From Streptomyces sp. NBC_01341 (lineage in GTDB: Bacteria; Actinomycetota; Actinomycetes; Streptomycetales; Streptomycetaceae): DNA of 64,000 nucleotides. Each line of letters starts with the position of its first letter. The first letter of the stretch is position 1. Under the pieces are notes generated by a model. That model did not search any database and was not told the DNA's origin. It was given only the letters and a program-made list of their open reading frames with translations. Made by a program: the position numbers and the translations under genes. The stretch lies in the NCBI RefSeq assembly GCF_035946055.1, contig NZ_CP108364.1, positions 310,001 to 374,000 on the forward strand, given 5' to 3'. Below are positions 10,401 to 16,629 of the stretch, in pieces.

Positions 10401-12597
10401 GCAGGCGGATGGCACGGCTGACAGCATCGATCGGAAACTGCAGACAGTGCGTCATGTCATGGTGATGAATTTGATCTCCGGAAAGACACTCACAGAGTCA
10501 CCTTCCCATGACATCGCAGCACTCCTGAGGGACCACGAGTCGCTTGACAATATCGGTAGAATCATCATCGCCGATGCTTTTCTGGGGAACCCGGACCGGA
10601 TCCATACACCCAACCTCGGAAATATCATGTACCACGCCGAAGGTATTCCGGGCAACGTGACAGCGATCGACAGCGCGGCTCACGGACTCGACGGTGAAAT
10701 CACTCCCCGCTACCGCTTCCTCCTCCAGAAGATAGGCGACGACTCCTACTTGAAGCGGGTCGCCGATACCTTCGTGAAAAGCCTTCGTGGCGATCACGAC
10801 CGAAGCCTGAAGGAACAAGCGGTCGAGCGCATCTTCAAGAGCTCACTCGCAGGCAGGGAAACACTCGGGCGCAGAGCCTCGCAGGTCGGTGATTCGCTGA
10901 TCCGAATACATGGAGCCACATTCGGGGCACACGACTGGATGCCTGACGAGAAGGCTCTTCAAGCTCTCGCGCACTATGCGGAGAGTCGCTACGGTGCCCA
11001 GTCGTCGCCTGTCTCCGCCGAGGAGGCGTGGGAGGCACTGGTCCGGGCGACAGAGCCGAAGCAAACGGATCCGCACGCGACGACGACTGCGCCGGGGCAG
11101 CGGTACGGCGCGGCGGACAGTGCGGTCGAAGCGCAGTCTGCCAAGGGCGAGGAACGGGCCCCCGCTCTCGAGGTCGTCGATGGCTTGCATGGTCAGGGGC
11201 GTGTCAACCCTCCTGCGCACAGCGCCGACGACGCGGAAGTCCACCCCCATCAGCACGAACCGCTCAGCCCGTCGCGCGTCCCCCTCGACAGTGACGACGA
11301 CCTGCACTTCATCGCCGGCCTCCTGGATGCGGACGGCACCCCGCGGAAGGATGTCTTCGACGCAGCCGAGGCAGCCGCCGACACCCTGTCCGGCAAGGTC
11401 AGGATTCTGACACCACGCCTCCTGACGGTGCCGGCGAAGAGCCATGACACGGGGCCGCTCCACCAGGAGACCACCGGCCGGAACTCTCGCTGGGACCCCG
11501 CGTGGGTGCCGGCGCAGGAGCCGAGGACGTCCGAGGCGGAAACCGCCGTCTCAGGGATGCAGCCGTGGGACATACCCGCCGCGACCGTGGTCGAGCAGTG
11601 GGCGAAGTCGGTGGCGTTCACTGGTGGACGGCGGCAGAGCGATCCCCTGGGCACCGGCCGGGACGTTGTCGCCGTCGGTACGGGAACCAGCGCGGGGTGG
11701 GCCTACGCACAGGCGACCGGAACGACCGCCATGCGCGTCGGGATCGACCGGCTGCTGGCACACACCTACGAGGTTCCGGTCGCCGGACGGACGGTCACCG
11801 TCGGCTTCGACCTGATCTCCGCCCGTTGGCGGCCGGAGGCCGCCCATACGGCCAAGAACCGGAAATACCGGCAGGTGGACGAGGACCGGGAAGCCGGCCT
11901 CGTGCGTATCGACGGGGTCGTGCGGGGACTCGGTCCGAACTCGGGCGGAGGTGTCGACGACGTGGCGGTGCTGGCTCGTTCGGCTCTCGACGCCGGACAG
12001 GCGGCCGACCACAAGGTCGAGCACGGGATCTCGGAGACGATCGAGACGAACGCGGAGTCGGCCAGGCGTCAGGCCTTGGTCGACTTCGAGGTCAGAGTGC
12101 ACCTCAGCGTTCCCGGCCGGGAGGGCCGGCTGAGCATCGACGTCCCGAACGGTCTCACCGCGAGTCTGCCGGTCAGCGAAGAGGGCGAGCTCGACCCTGA
12201 GGTGGGTACGCGGATCGGGCACCTCTTCCGGCCGCTCGGGTACCGGGATCGGATCGCTTTCGCCAAGCGGGCCTGGGCTGGGCCGGTTCCGGACGAAGCA
12301 CAGCAGTTGGAGAGGCTGCTGAAGACCGCGGGCCCCGGCGCCCGGTCACTGGTCATGGGCGTGGCACCGGGCAGTCAGCTGTGGGCATGGAATCTGGGGG
12401 GCACTGTTCGCTGGCTGGAACATGAGACGGGTCTCGAGACGCAGGCTCCGCTCACCGCGTCCGGGCAGGTGAGGTCGATCGATCTCGATCCTCGGGGCAT
12501 GCTGATCAAACGAGACGTGCGGCTCGGGGAAACCGGTGCCAGCACGACAAACTTCTGCGATCTGACACTGGGGGCGGACCTGAAGCACGTCGTGTGA
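1459..12597 (+). CDS. Giant WXG-headed multidomain effector (polymorphic-toxin-like, 'lonely Cys' type), 3,712 aa
   Basis: The start follows GAGGA. Layout by residue: 1-110, WXG100-like helices with W42-T-G44; 100-215, amphipathic or hydrophobic helices; about 225-720, disordered Pro/Thr/Gly/His-rich stalk; about 724-1255, helical region; 1255-1375, second low-complexity linker; about 1555-1855, clan CD peptidase-like domain with an HG pair at H1747 and a strand-Cys motif AICEAG at C1795; about 1975-2520, possible papain-like fold with C2119, H2278 and N2297; about 2740-3215, kinase-like module with VAVK at K2934, NPDR at D3046, N3052/N3055 and D3071; about 3370-3712, unknown C-terminus. NCBI names similar streptomycete giants 'lonely Cys domain-containing'. 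Position after EccC and the WXG head suggest type VII export; enzymatic roles are inferred from motifs only. The kinase-like stretch has more A/T-ending codons than its flanks, suggesting an imported module. Confidence 0.8.
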   Translation: MPAHFDDSQIRELGNMWISDGVRLHEYLGTMHGSVQSMAGGWTGKAGRAAQLVWNGVADHNIWHAIWEAGYVAQEIGKAIISYADELQKTIKEINRAHLIEALTTVFGMVLGIASFGIAPLLSRIATVVGEIVESIIASISKLAAAAAAIGRAAAFTADSVLNAALTLGTDLLADVLGSATVHAPVTIDWQGEGINMGLGVWMGAGMGGIDEHFLEPRTTTGKGLVDVPSPTPTTPTPANISLPNTSTSVHTPIPSPVSLTPFNMNSVIEANHMPPTSSGAPSPQTGAPRTDAGNGGATALPGNVLPSGSTPGQTTGTGRPGNAGPGVTMPTGPGKQVMVGASEQAPPNQVGGNVAPTSGTPQAHLDGPPRSVGDGQGRTDVGPTASHETGAGGKGVTTGGPGVRSEVPPATTGTAQAGGTATPPPNTATSHAVGPGGGHTIGSSGAPTSTHGAASAGVGGAATPGRGPGTLEGTGGPRTHADSAVVPGDRGPAQTVPGATTRPVTPEASGGARPAHEAPQNTRGTSGPHTSGASRPAQDAPRSTRGTATTEATGGGRNRVTAGSGTPDPTPGAKSAVGDRNQVAHASEHTEPDGSAAGSQTSAETEAVGAPTRDQGSYGARTPESRGAEQHSPGSGRPAGEAGDSTVHGTETGAGDTAPHARTSRAETHVRSSRADDSTAHGTGSHPAADAGAPPVHDDAVGGATHQHPADAPAPHAGDAAKSQQWTAFSKDQVKQNTPLVEAEARLELRAEELEAAWQKGYDRFGGQDVFGVTDVSRDGHAANHARWKWRRDITQAFRGEIEKSGFVSTEALNGIVRDAGNKAHKYLVWADQAERFISRFKAEVSDFRTSGLDYRKELNEFDSAPLDYTYDTRLNTYVRDDTRVYGLPAEGRDGPIVRPESGKGATGVPDVDVFVEYKSRSDATVDHFRDKSGDFNQVEQYFIGKMEVFNEVFGHFLNDEQLTTLPPSTKHQLDGVTSGMGGELDAIAVRERRIQVSTEREFDEVVNRQAEGPDGYGALSEDFVSRIRREFQRDLRTQNDIIYENGFGDGTPNRLWDEATTRAVDDLPNRIERERFIRSKLSEETDYADYHLSELDEALANTMGEAGRQRVVGEYLDGVRDIAGDHFSDMHASGLTSPDAIGAAWTAKRSDVRAPLPRTIRHEVELQGVVSDAAFEFHSIVGHPDSVEAFQLHEDTLSRLGNDFRTERVLKYDELYGSAEHRSDLWLAHESAHDDGFQFVLDDLRREDTRPVFSARRDDVTGPATDGDVATGTGGKAPAGADTPAIDPAAGDAGPTPLPREGRAEAETYGGPARSDVESPAGPQQTQVTVGRDSAGAPGTTSRGQVSAPSHTGVRDASTVAPEQVPVRSEPRPEPRSVDLPRAVRDWLNSHSSYEFSRPEIETAYQELLQQRPASLSDLPLSAQAAEVGRALNHSTSRMVSAATESLLRQEQTIVYPRSSDILRVHKELGDLFGSSFRQLSARQQGVVVAGHMQDQQSVSLVDGVVQVAAGKNVESPLVSSVAREPVEEHRADPMSLHRASPPASGGHIRLDSLHLSVGALDAQGAWGSVVSSSRPDGLAGVLTDMRDVFGVFRQDGVPGWDVWKEPAGGTAAMDPVLTESGLGEAGRGVRQFFADKLGKLLPGERNRGDLRVPANPDAPGDALVDELSNRDISRLRLNRAGDGVTTGVLSLHNAEDWALRRALWADYQGAQGHYYSMQPGAPTSHKQPAPWSGSDRAVFYVTAHGEYDKAKSYLLSGKRKIVDAHGLSRILRHDPVFSKLSNQPVEVVLAICEAGLTGKQSMAQQLADELGVTVHAPNGEVAIKTSASDGTTLLTVYSQAAEAGVFTTFTPRTATATATATATATVHLAQAPATTPAPGVLAPSATRTTTVPESVRTVRESPSASTGTDVHEDLPQLQFTAGSLNKQGAPRTDLHGNAGMRAGDLRHESGTTAGPAALSATPDTRRRRPARLVLDDRPRIVRDYVIERKDGAPAEAVFSRVTPMLFSDDQAAKSTGQQAGGSPGLVTVVQGVVADEHPDLHVSADGTLAMSTRGEVQEAFATQKAVAHASMALKQADSAMTLALDTSVVLTFTHNGRERTLHPVKPEFVAKPNDVCRDLAGALIGGIPDQLVYRDGSGRTGLGPMRATDGLKVSEMHYLAQAVADVADGGRLSATTPDVSWAARKTVRPEDLADPRTPLPGRTYGAYLGPAQPYQAERQALWNIASQIGVNERAWAQVGEAYLSQSIGHSGTDGGFELEDHAGAFHPITNPFGYHYAAVVLGSEDGMTQVTLENYNRQGVTRRAFAQAIERNLETLGDNLEALEKAYGDRRREPGSKQEEALAAAGLDATVALIGLRDAKAALTTAQSRMPREQRAVDLATEAVHSATKDADRKLRAFSAKTGHLTAPGNLWHMRFVSRHHATFHDQLAGMLEKDRPGIVVNPLTGVVVGAHGDIAETSRWIGFGPGDSQVTEEDRRKVRSVAHRVARVGLWNFRHGRALPTVQVSAGGNGSPSGLVPFREQRARKQADRRINALSDMFRQELRSSLDMLQGQADDHTGVALDASRFVITHHNRGRAFPEGSMPSRNVPADVLRRRALFDIDMHPRGEDQPSPLTQTLEYLKLDSPVTPLGLTPHQSFALPTPLDTSVLRPAHVLAGEAGTEVTARASWAKPMHGRSEVLASAARGSVGDQQLAVAGSQETAPDKPSSPEEQSSADTGLLYVDVLLALGRMDPTGAKGRPSEQEVADLHASVAGTYKRRYPLHAWAEHIASRWVSGEWPRLEGGAITPSATAMGAEIGDIIAEWPRVTARSWGSRSAKTQRIDAALHSWETGGRIAPGDITRNIRELQNVTSAIADWLHESSATNTRRQWVELLGERISVELDAAQEGRVGLRHVTPPERWPQDVRVKMSRAGVDGVYFVSDRHGNGVAVKLATETSHAMFADKFMAAVGAAVTPESAAYAKDSKSGRAVVDLILRQAQADGTADSIDRKLQTVRHVMVMNLISGKTLTESPSHDIAALLRDHESLDNIGRIIIADAFLGNPDRIHTPNLGNIMYHAEGIPGNVTAIDSAAHGLDGEITPRYRFLLQKIGDDSYLKRVADTFVKSLRGDHDRSLKEQAVERIFKSSLAGRETLGRRASQVGDSLIRIHGATFGAHDWMPDEKALQALAHYAESRYGAQSSPVSAEEAWEALVRATEPKQTDPHATTTAPGQRYGAADSAVEAQSAKGEERAPALEVVDGLHGQGRVNPPAHSADDAEVHPHQHEPLSPSRVPLDSDDDLHFIAGLLDADGTPRKDVFDAAEAAADTLSGKVRILTPRLLTVPAKSHDTGPLHQETTGRNSRWDPAWVPAQEPRTSEAETAVSGMQPWDIPAATVVEQWAKSVAFTGGRRQSDPLGTGRDVVAVGTGTSAGWAYAQATGTTAMRVGIDRLLAHTYEVPVAGRTVTVGFDLISARWRPEAAHTAKNRKYRQVDEDREAGLVRIDGVVRGLGPNSGGGVDDVAVLARSALDAGQAADHKVEHGISETIETNAESARRQALVDFEVRVHLSVPGREGRLSIDVPNGLTASLPVSEEGELDPEVGTRIGHLFRPLGYRDRIAFAKRAWAGPVPDEAQQLERLLKTAGPGARSLVMGVAPGSQLWAWNLGGTVRWLEHETGLETQAPLTASGQVRSIDLDPRGMLIKRDVRLGETGASTTNFCDLTLGADLKHVV
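7024..7059 (+). repeat. Hexanucleotide microsatellite (ACAGCC) x6 inside the giant gene
   Basis: Six perfect ACAGCC units encode a Thr-Ala run at residues 1856-1867, directly after the clan CD-like domain. Unit length is a multiple of three, so slippage would change linker length without breaking the frame. Confidence 0.95.
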
Positions 12598-12620
12598 CGG
12601 CCGCCCTGGCCAAGGGTGTC

Positions 12621-12654
12621 GGAGCAGCCGGTGAGTGACCTGGGCCGCTGCTCC
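12621..12654 (+). terminator. Possible terminator after the giant effector gene
   Basis: GGAGCAGC and GCTGCTCC pair across an 18-nt loop 24 nt after the stop codon. The long loop makes it weak. The 12598-12844 interval holds nothing else I can support. Confidence 0.3.
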
Positions 12655-12844
12655 GGCGCCCAGCACGTTTCGATCCCATGGGCGCACAGAGCCCCGGGCA
12701 ACGACCAGGTCCTCGCGGCCGACGACGGGCTGCGCCCCGTGGCGGTAACCGGCGCGACGCCAGCCGCTCGGGGGCATAAACGGCTGAATCGTCACACCGG
12801 CAATGCCCCACCGGCACACTTCGACAAGATCGCGTTACGAGCTC

Positions 12845-13222
12845 TCAGCAATAGTCGAAGGAGGATATCTGGTTGTCAATCCAGGACGGGATGTTGTACC
12901 ACCACTCCCATGCGTGGATCTGGAACACCGCCCCCTGATTATTCGCCTCGGAGTAGAAGCAAAGGGTGTAGGGCGTCCGGTTCTTGAGAGAGGATATGTC
13001 GTCGTTCATTCCGGTCCACGCCAAGTCACCGTACCGAGGATCACTCCACGCCCGGCACTCACCTCCGTAGTCACGGTCCCGGAAGACGACCAGAACACCG
13101 TCCTTGTCGCGTCCGGCATCACACTGGTAAGCGGTGGGCGCCGCCTGGGCCGGCAGCACGGGCGTGAAGGTCAGCGCAGCAACCGCTGCGAGGGTAAGAC
13201 CAATACGGCGAAATCTGGTCAC
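12845..13222 (-). CDS. Secreted peptidase inhibitor family I36 protein, 125 aa
   Basis: I place the start at GTG 13222 because AAGGAG lies 8 nt upstream; the open frame runs further but that part is not protein-like. A signal peptide (basic start, then a hydrophobic LTLAAVAALTF stretch, cleavage near AQA-AP) precedes a compact Cys-containing domain with the crystallin-like pattern of family I36 (YQCDAG, then FRDRDYGGECRAW, NDDISSLKN, LCFYSEANNQG). Such proteins act outside the cell, and the founding member inhibits metalloproteases. It lies convergent to the giant effector. Its promoter has an unusual C10 spacer. Family assignment is good; the target protease is unknown. Confidence 0.82.
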   Translation of the reverse strand: MTRFRRIGLTLAAVAALTFTPVLPAQAAPTAYQCDAGRDKDGVLVVFRDRDYGGECRAWSDPRYGDLAWTGMNDDISSLKNRTPYTLCFYSEANNQGAVFQIHAWEWWYNIPSWIDNQISSFDYC

Positions 13223-13252
13223 AGAAGAGCTCCTTGTTCTAAGAGGAACACA

Positions 13253-13281
13253 GGTATAGCGGGGGGGGGGTACTCGGGCAA
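13253..13281 (-). promoter_or_regulatory. Promoter of the I36 inhibitor gene with a C10 tract in its spacer
   Basis: Reading the minus strand, TTGCCC (13281-13276) and TATACC (13258-13253) are 17 nt apart. Ten of those 17 nt are one uninterrupted run of C (G10 at 13261-13270 on the plus strand). The predicted start of transcription, near 13246, gives a short leader to the AAGGAG/GTG start. Slippage in the run would move the spacer away from 17. Confidence 0.6.
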
Positions 13282-13393
13282 TTCGGATGCCACCACCCAG
13301 TCGGAGAGTGTCGCTTCCGCTTGCATCGCAGCCCACATCGAGCGAGCTCGCTCTGTGCCACGGAGCGATCAGATCTGACTGGATCGCAGACAC

Positions 13394-13734
13394 ATATTTT
13401 GACTGATCTACAGCTGCGCTACTTCGTCACGGGATACATTCTTCAGCGGAGAGGCCTGAAGACTGCCTCCACCGGGTCTTCGGATCCCCTCGATCATGAC
13501 TGCCCCATGATCGCCACGTCAACACCCGCCCACCTTCATTGTGTTGACGGATTCCGTGCGCGCAGACATAGCCGCCCTGGCGGCCCTCACCGACACCACA
13601 CACCGGCGCCGTTGCCGGGAACGACGGTGCCGTCCTGGCCCGAAGGAGCTGCCTGAGACTCTTCTCGCGCCGACCAGCGGATCCCGGACATGTGGGCGAA
13701 CCGGCCGGACCAAGAGCCTGCACGAGCAAGGGAG
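13394..13734. other. Interval with no supportable gene
   Basis: Between the inhibitor gene and the transposase remnant I see only open frames without family signature or a ribosome site. It is probably decayed sequence belonging to the insertion scar. Confidence 0.5.
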
Positions 13735-14045
13735 ATGGGGTGCCGCGTCCGTCGCAGACCAGGTGGTGTTCACTGCCCGCTATCCTCCGGCCGACCGGCG
13801 ACGGGCCGGTGTCGGCGCCCCCTTTTCGCGCGGATGTGGGAACCATCCACGCAGGCTCGTGACCAGTCGAGTTCGCCGGCCGCGTTCAGCTCCGCAAACA
13901 GGACCCGGTGGAGCCGGTCGAAGACCCCTTCCACCACCGGGCCAGGCGGCGCCAGCGCGTCTGCCCCGAGACGAACCTCAGCTCCAGAGACAGGTGTTGC
14001 CGGGCTGTGTCGTCGTAGAGGACGAACAGGATGCCCTGCAGACAG
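13735..14045 (-). pseudogene. Frameshifted IS5-family transposase remnant
   Basis: Pieces of a typical streptomycete IS5-type DDE transposase appear in order on the minus strand in three frames: LQGILFVLYDDTARQHL near 14043-13995, FDRLHRVLFAELNAAG leading into WSRACVDGSHIRAK around 13940-13835, and TGPSPVGRRIAGSEHHL leading into VCDGRGTP around 13825-13740. At least two frameshifts separate them, and both the N-terminus and the C-terminal third are missing. I recognise no terminal inverted repeats. The remnant sits against the broken end of another coding remnant at 14116, so this insertion probably destroyed that gene. Confidence 0.75.
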
Positions 14046-14115
14046 CGGGTGCGGCGGAGGCCGGCCCCGCCGTGCCTGAGCCGGTCGACCTCCTGGACCC
14101 GGCCACCTTCCTTGA

Positions 14116-14620
14116 GAGAGCACCGGCGCCGCAGGGGCGGAGCTGCGGTCTCTCTCCCGAGTGGCCTACCTCGACGGGCTGTTGAACGACTACCGGCGTA
14201 CGGGCGATCACGAAGCGGAAGGGCCTGTCGAACTGCTCGACACCCTGGTCGAACGGGCCCGGACGTACGCGGCCACGACCAAGAACGAGCTGCGTCGGCG
14301 GGTTGTCCAGCAGCTGAGTGAGCAGGCCGCAGCCATGGCCGCGACGTACCGGAGCCGGGCCTCGACGCCGAGGGCGGCCGTCGCGGGCGAGGAGGGCGCC
14401 GGGACGCGTGGCGGAGTGTCCGACGCCTCGCTCGCCGAGAGCGAGAAGGAACTCGTCGCGCGGGCCAAGCGCCTGTGGGACGGCCCGGTGGCGGAGCAGG
14501 CTCAACAGCTGGAGCAGCGACGGCTGGAAGCGGGCAGATCCGCCTTCGGGACTCGGCGGCGGGGACCGCTTCTGTGGACTCGATCTCGACAGTGACCTGA
14601 CGCACGTCATCTGTCGGTAC
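14116..14620 (+). pseudogene. Truncated coding remnant, possibly the 3' end of a second giant effector gene
   Basis: From 14116 the frame reads as real protein (LRSLSRVAYLDGLLNDYRR, then ELLDTLVERARTYAATTKNE), helical and with streptomycete codon use, but without a credible start; an in-frame stop at 14113 and the transposase scar precede it. Near 14535 the coding pattern changes frame and ends with RFCGLDLDSDLTHVI, which resembles the extreme C-terminus of the giant protein (NFCDLTLGADLKHVV). The likeliest reading is the degraded tail of a paralogue of the 11-kb gene. The similarity is short, so this remains an inference; a small orphan gene from GTG 14161 (144 aa) is the alternative. Confidence 0.5.
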
Positions 14621-14634
14621 CCCAGGAAGACGCG

Positions 14635-14677
14635 GGGGCCCGGCCGGAACGGTTGTTCAACCGTTCCGCCGGGCCCC
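14635..14677. terminator. Strong hairpin between the remnant and the YbaB gene
   Basis: GGGGCCCGGCCGGAACGG pairs with CCGTTCCGCCGGGCCCC (one bulged base) around the loop TTGTTCAA. It sits between converging units and could stop both. Confidence 0.75.
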
Positions 14678-14695
14678 GGTGCTGCGGGAAGCGTG

Positions 14696-15034
14696 TCAGC
14701 CGGAGATGTCCCGCAGCTCCGTCCGGAGGGAGTCGAGAGCCGGAAGGAGCCGCTCCTCATGACGGTCGGCCAGCGCCTGCTGGGCGTCCCGGACGGCGGA
14801 GACGACGAGGTCGGCAAGACCCCGGGCATTGCCCGGGTCGGCCACGGCCGGTGAGATCACCAGACCCGCCAGCGCACCCTTGCCGTCGAGCGTCGCCTTG
14901 ACCGCACCGCCGCCCGCGGTCCCCTCCGCCCTCAGCGAGCGCAGCTCCTCCTGGGCGCGGGCCAGGTCCTCCTGGAGCTGCAGGGTGCTGTCGAGCAGTT
15001 TCCGGAGGCCGAGGCCGTCGTCGTCAAGATCCAT
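14696..15034 (-). CDS. YbaB/EbfC family nucleoid-associated-like protein, 112 aa
   Basis: The protein is small and acidic with an N-terminal coiled-coil helix (LLDSTLQLQEDLARAQEEL), a central beta section (AVKATLDGKGALAGLVISP) and a C-terminal helix (LADLVVSAVRDAQQALADR), the order and length of the YbaB/EbfC fold. Classic members bind DNA as dimers. In streptomycetes many divergent copies sit beside WXG100 and type VII genes, as here, where the role could be partner or chaperone-like rather than chromosome packing. It probably shares a transcript with nothing upstream, since the next gene ends 122 nt away. Fold call is firm; function in this locus is inferred. Confidence 0.8.
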   Translation of the reverse strand: MDLDDDGLGLRKLLDSTLQLQEDLARAQEELRSLRAEGTAGGGAVKATLDGKGALAGLVISPAVADPGNARGLADLVVSAVRDAQQALADRHEERLLPALDSLRTELRDISG

Positions 15035-15156
15035 GTCCGTGTTCCGATCAGGTGGGGGGTATACCCGGTGCGGGAGACCGAGGTTCGTCGAACGGCTGAG
15101 GCGGAGTCACCGGGGAGACGGTACGGGCGCGCCTGCGCCCCTGTACCCGGTCTCGC

Positions 15157-16134
15157 TCAGCGCTTGGTCCACTTCTGGTTGTCGGTGCCGGAACAGTCCC
15201 ACAGCTGGAGCTTGGTTCCGTTGGAGGTGTTCTCGTCGGTGACGTCGACGCACTTGCCGATCGCTGTGTTCACCAGGTCGTGCGAGCCGTTGAGCTTGAA
15301 CTTCTGGGCCCAGCCGCCATTGCACGTGGCGAGCTGAATGGGAGTCCCGTTGCCCTGGTTCGCGCCGGCCAGGTCCATGCACAGCCCGAACATCCTGGCG
15401 GTGCCGTCGGAACGGAAGTCGATCTTCTGCCATGACCCGCCACCGCAGTCCCAGATCTCCAGCCGGGTACCGTCGCGGGCCGTACCACTGGCAGCCCCGG
15501 TGGCAGCGATGCAGCGACCGCTGTCGTGGCTGGAGACGGAAACACCGGAGTAGGTGACGGTCTTCGCCTTCGGAGAGCTGCCCGTCGACTGCCCGGATCC
15601 GCCGGTCGTACCGCCGGACTGGGAGCCGGACCCCGTGCCGGCGGCAGGAGCAGCCGGAGCCTGGCCGCCCGATCCGCCTGACGCGCCGGAACCGCCGGGA
15701 GTGCTGAGTGCGGCGGAGCCGGCAGACGTGCGGGACTTGCCTGCCGCACCCGCACCACCCGCCGTTCCCGCGATCAGCTTCGCACTTCCCGGAGGTACGG
15801 CACCGGGCCCGGTGGCCTGGACACCGCCGAACTGGCCCGCTGTGGGTGTGGAGCCGCGCGGGGCGACGGACGGGGAGGAACCGGCAGCAGTCGGCGAGAC
15901 GGAGGCCGAGGCCTCGTCCTTCTTGCTGTCACCGGAGGGGAGCTTGGCAACCGCGAATACGATCAGGATCACGCAGGCCGTCAGCGCGGCCGCACCGGCA
16001 GCCCACGTCCACGGTTTCGGGCCAGGATTACCACCTCCGCGCAGCTGCGTGGTGCGCCGAGTGAACGCGTCCGCGAACCGTGACGATGCTCCGTCCAGCA
16101 GCGCCGGATCCTTCGGCTTTGGTTGGGGCGGCAC
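15157..16134 (-). CDS. Single-pass membrane protein with extracellular ricin-type beta-trefoil lectin domain, 325 aa
   Basis: I prefer GTG 16134, which has GGAG 5 nt upstream; ATG 16161 would add nine residues with no ribosome site. Order: a cytosolic segment of about 50 residues, one transmembrane helix (AALTACVILIVFAVAKL), a long Ser/Gly/Pro/Ala-rich wall-spanning linker, then a C-terminal ricin B domain with repeated Cys/QxW-like signatures (IWDCGGGSWQKIDF, LATCNGGWAQKF, LWDCSGTDNQKW). This topology puts a sugar-binding module outside the cell. It sits in the same neighbourhood as the type VII genes and YbaB, so it may belong to that surface system. The ligand cannot be read from the sequence. 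Confidence 0.8.
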   Translation of the reverse strand: MPPQPKPKDPALLDGASSRFADAFTRRTTQLRGGGNPGPKPWTWAAGAAALTACVILIVFAVAKLPSGDSKKDEASASVSPTAAGSSPSVAPRGSTPTAGQFGGVQATGPGAVPPGSAKLIAGTAGGAGAAGKSRTSAGSAALSTPGGSGASGGSGGQAPAAPAAGTGSGSQSGGTTGGSGQSTGSSPKAKTVTYSGVSVSSHDSGRCIAATGAASGTARDGTRLEIWDCGGGSWQKIDFRSDGTARMFGLCMDLAGANQGNGTPIQLATCNGGWAQKFKLNGSHDLVNTAIGKCVDVTDENTSNGTKLQLWDCSGTDNQKWTKR

Positions 16135-16161
16135 TTCGACTCCTGTGAGTTCGTAAACCAT

Positions 16162-16629
16162 GGGCAGACAGGGAAGCGCGTCGTGTGCTTCCCCTACCGA
16201 AGAAACTATGCCAATCAAGCACTTTCTTGGAAATCGCCGAACGCGCTGTCCGACAGGTCCGCTCTCGGCTCTCTTCTGAATCCTGAGGAGGCACTCCCCG
16301 GTGGGGCAACACACGTGCCTCCTCCGCTCCGGGTGTCTCACAGGTGTCTCCTGAGTCGCCGACTGGGACTCCGATGCCTCACGCCCACCCCTGGCGCACT
16401 CGGACCCGCACCGCACAGGCAGCCCCCCCGGGGCCCCGTCCGGACCGCCGCGCGCCTGCCGCCGCCGCTCAGGTCGCCTGCCACGCGATTCGCTCACCGG
16501 CGCCGCGCGGGATGCCGCTCCCGGGTCATGGCGCCCGGTGCCGCCCGAGCCGGCCTCGCGGGGCACGGCCACAGGGCTGATCTTGGCGGCAGCGGGGCAT
16601 GCACATGGTGGACGAAGGGCGGGCAGTCC
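16162..16629. other. Divergent intergenic region without a supportable gene
   Basis: This 468-nt interval separates the minus-strand lectin gene from the plus-strand coiled-coil gene and should hold both promoters. No frame shows family features, and I could not find a convincing -35/-10 pair. Confidence 0.5.

Noticed and set aside
13541..14185. Plus-strand 214-residue frame across the insertion scar
   Set aside because: It is the complement of the transposase pieces and has no recognisable protein features.
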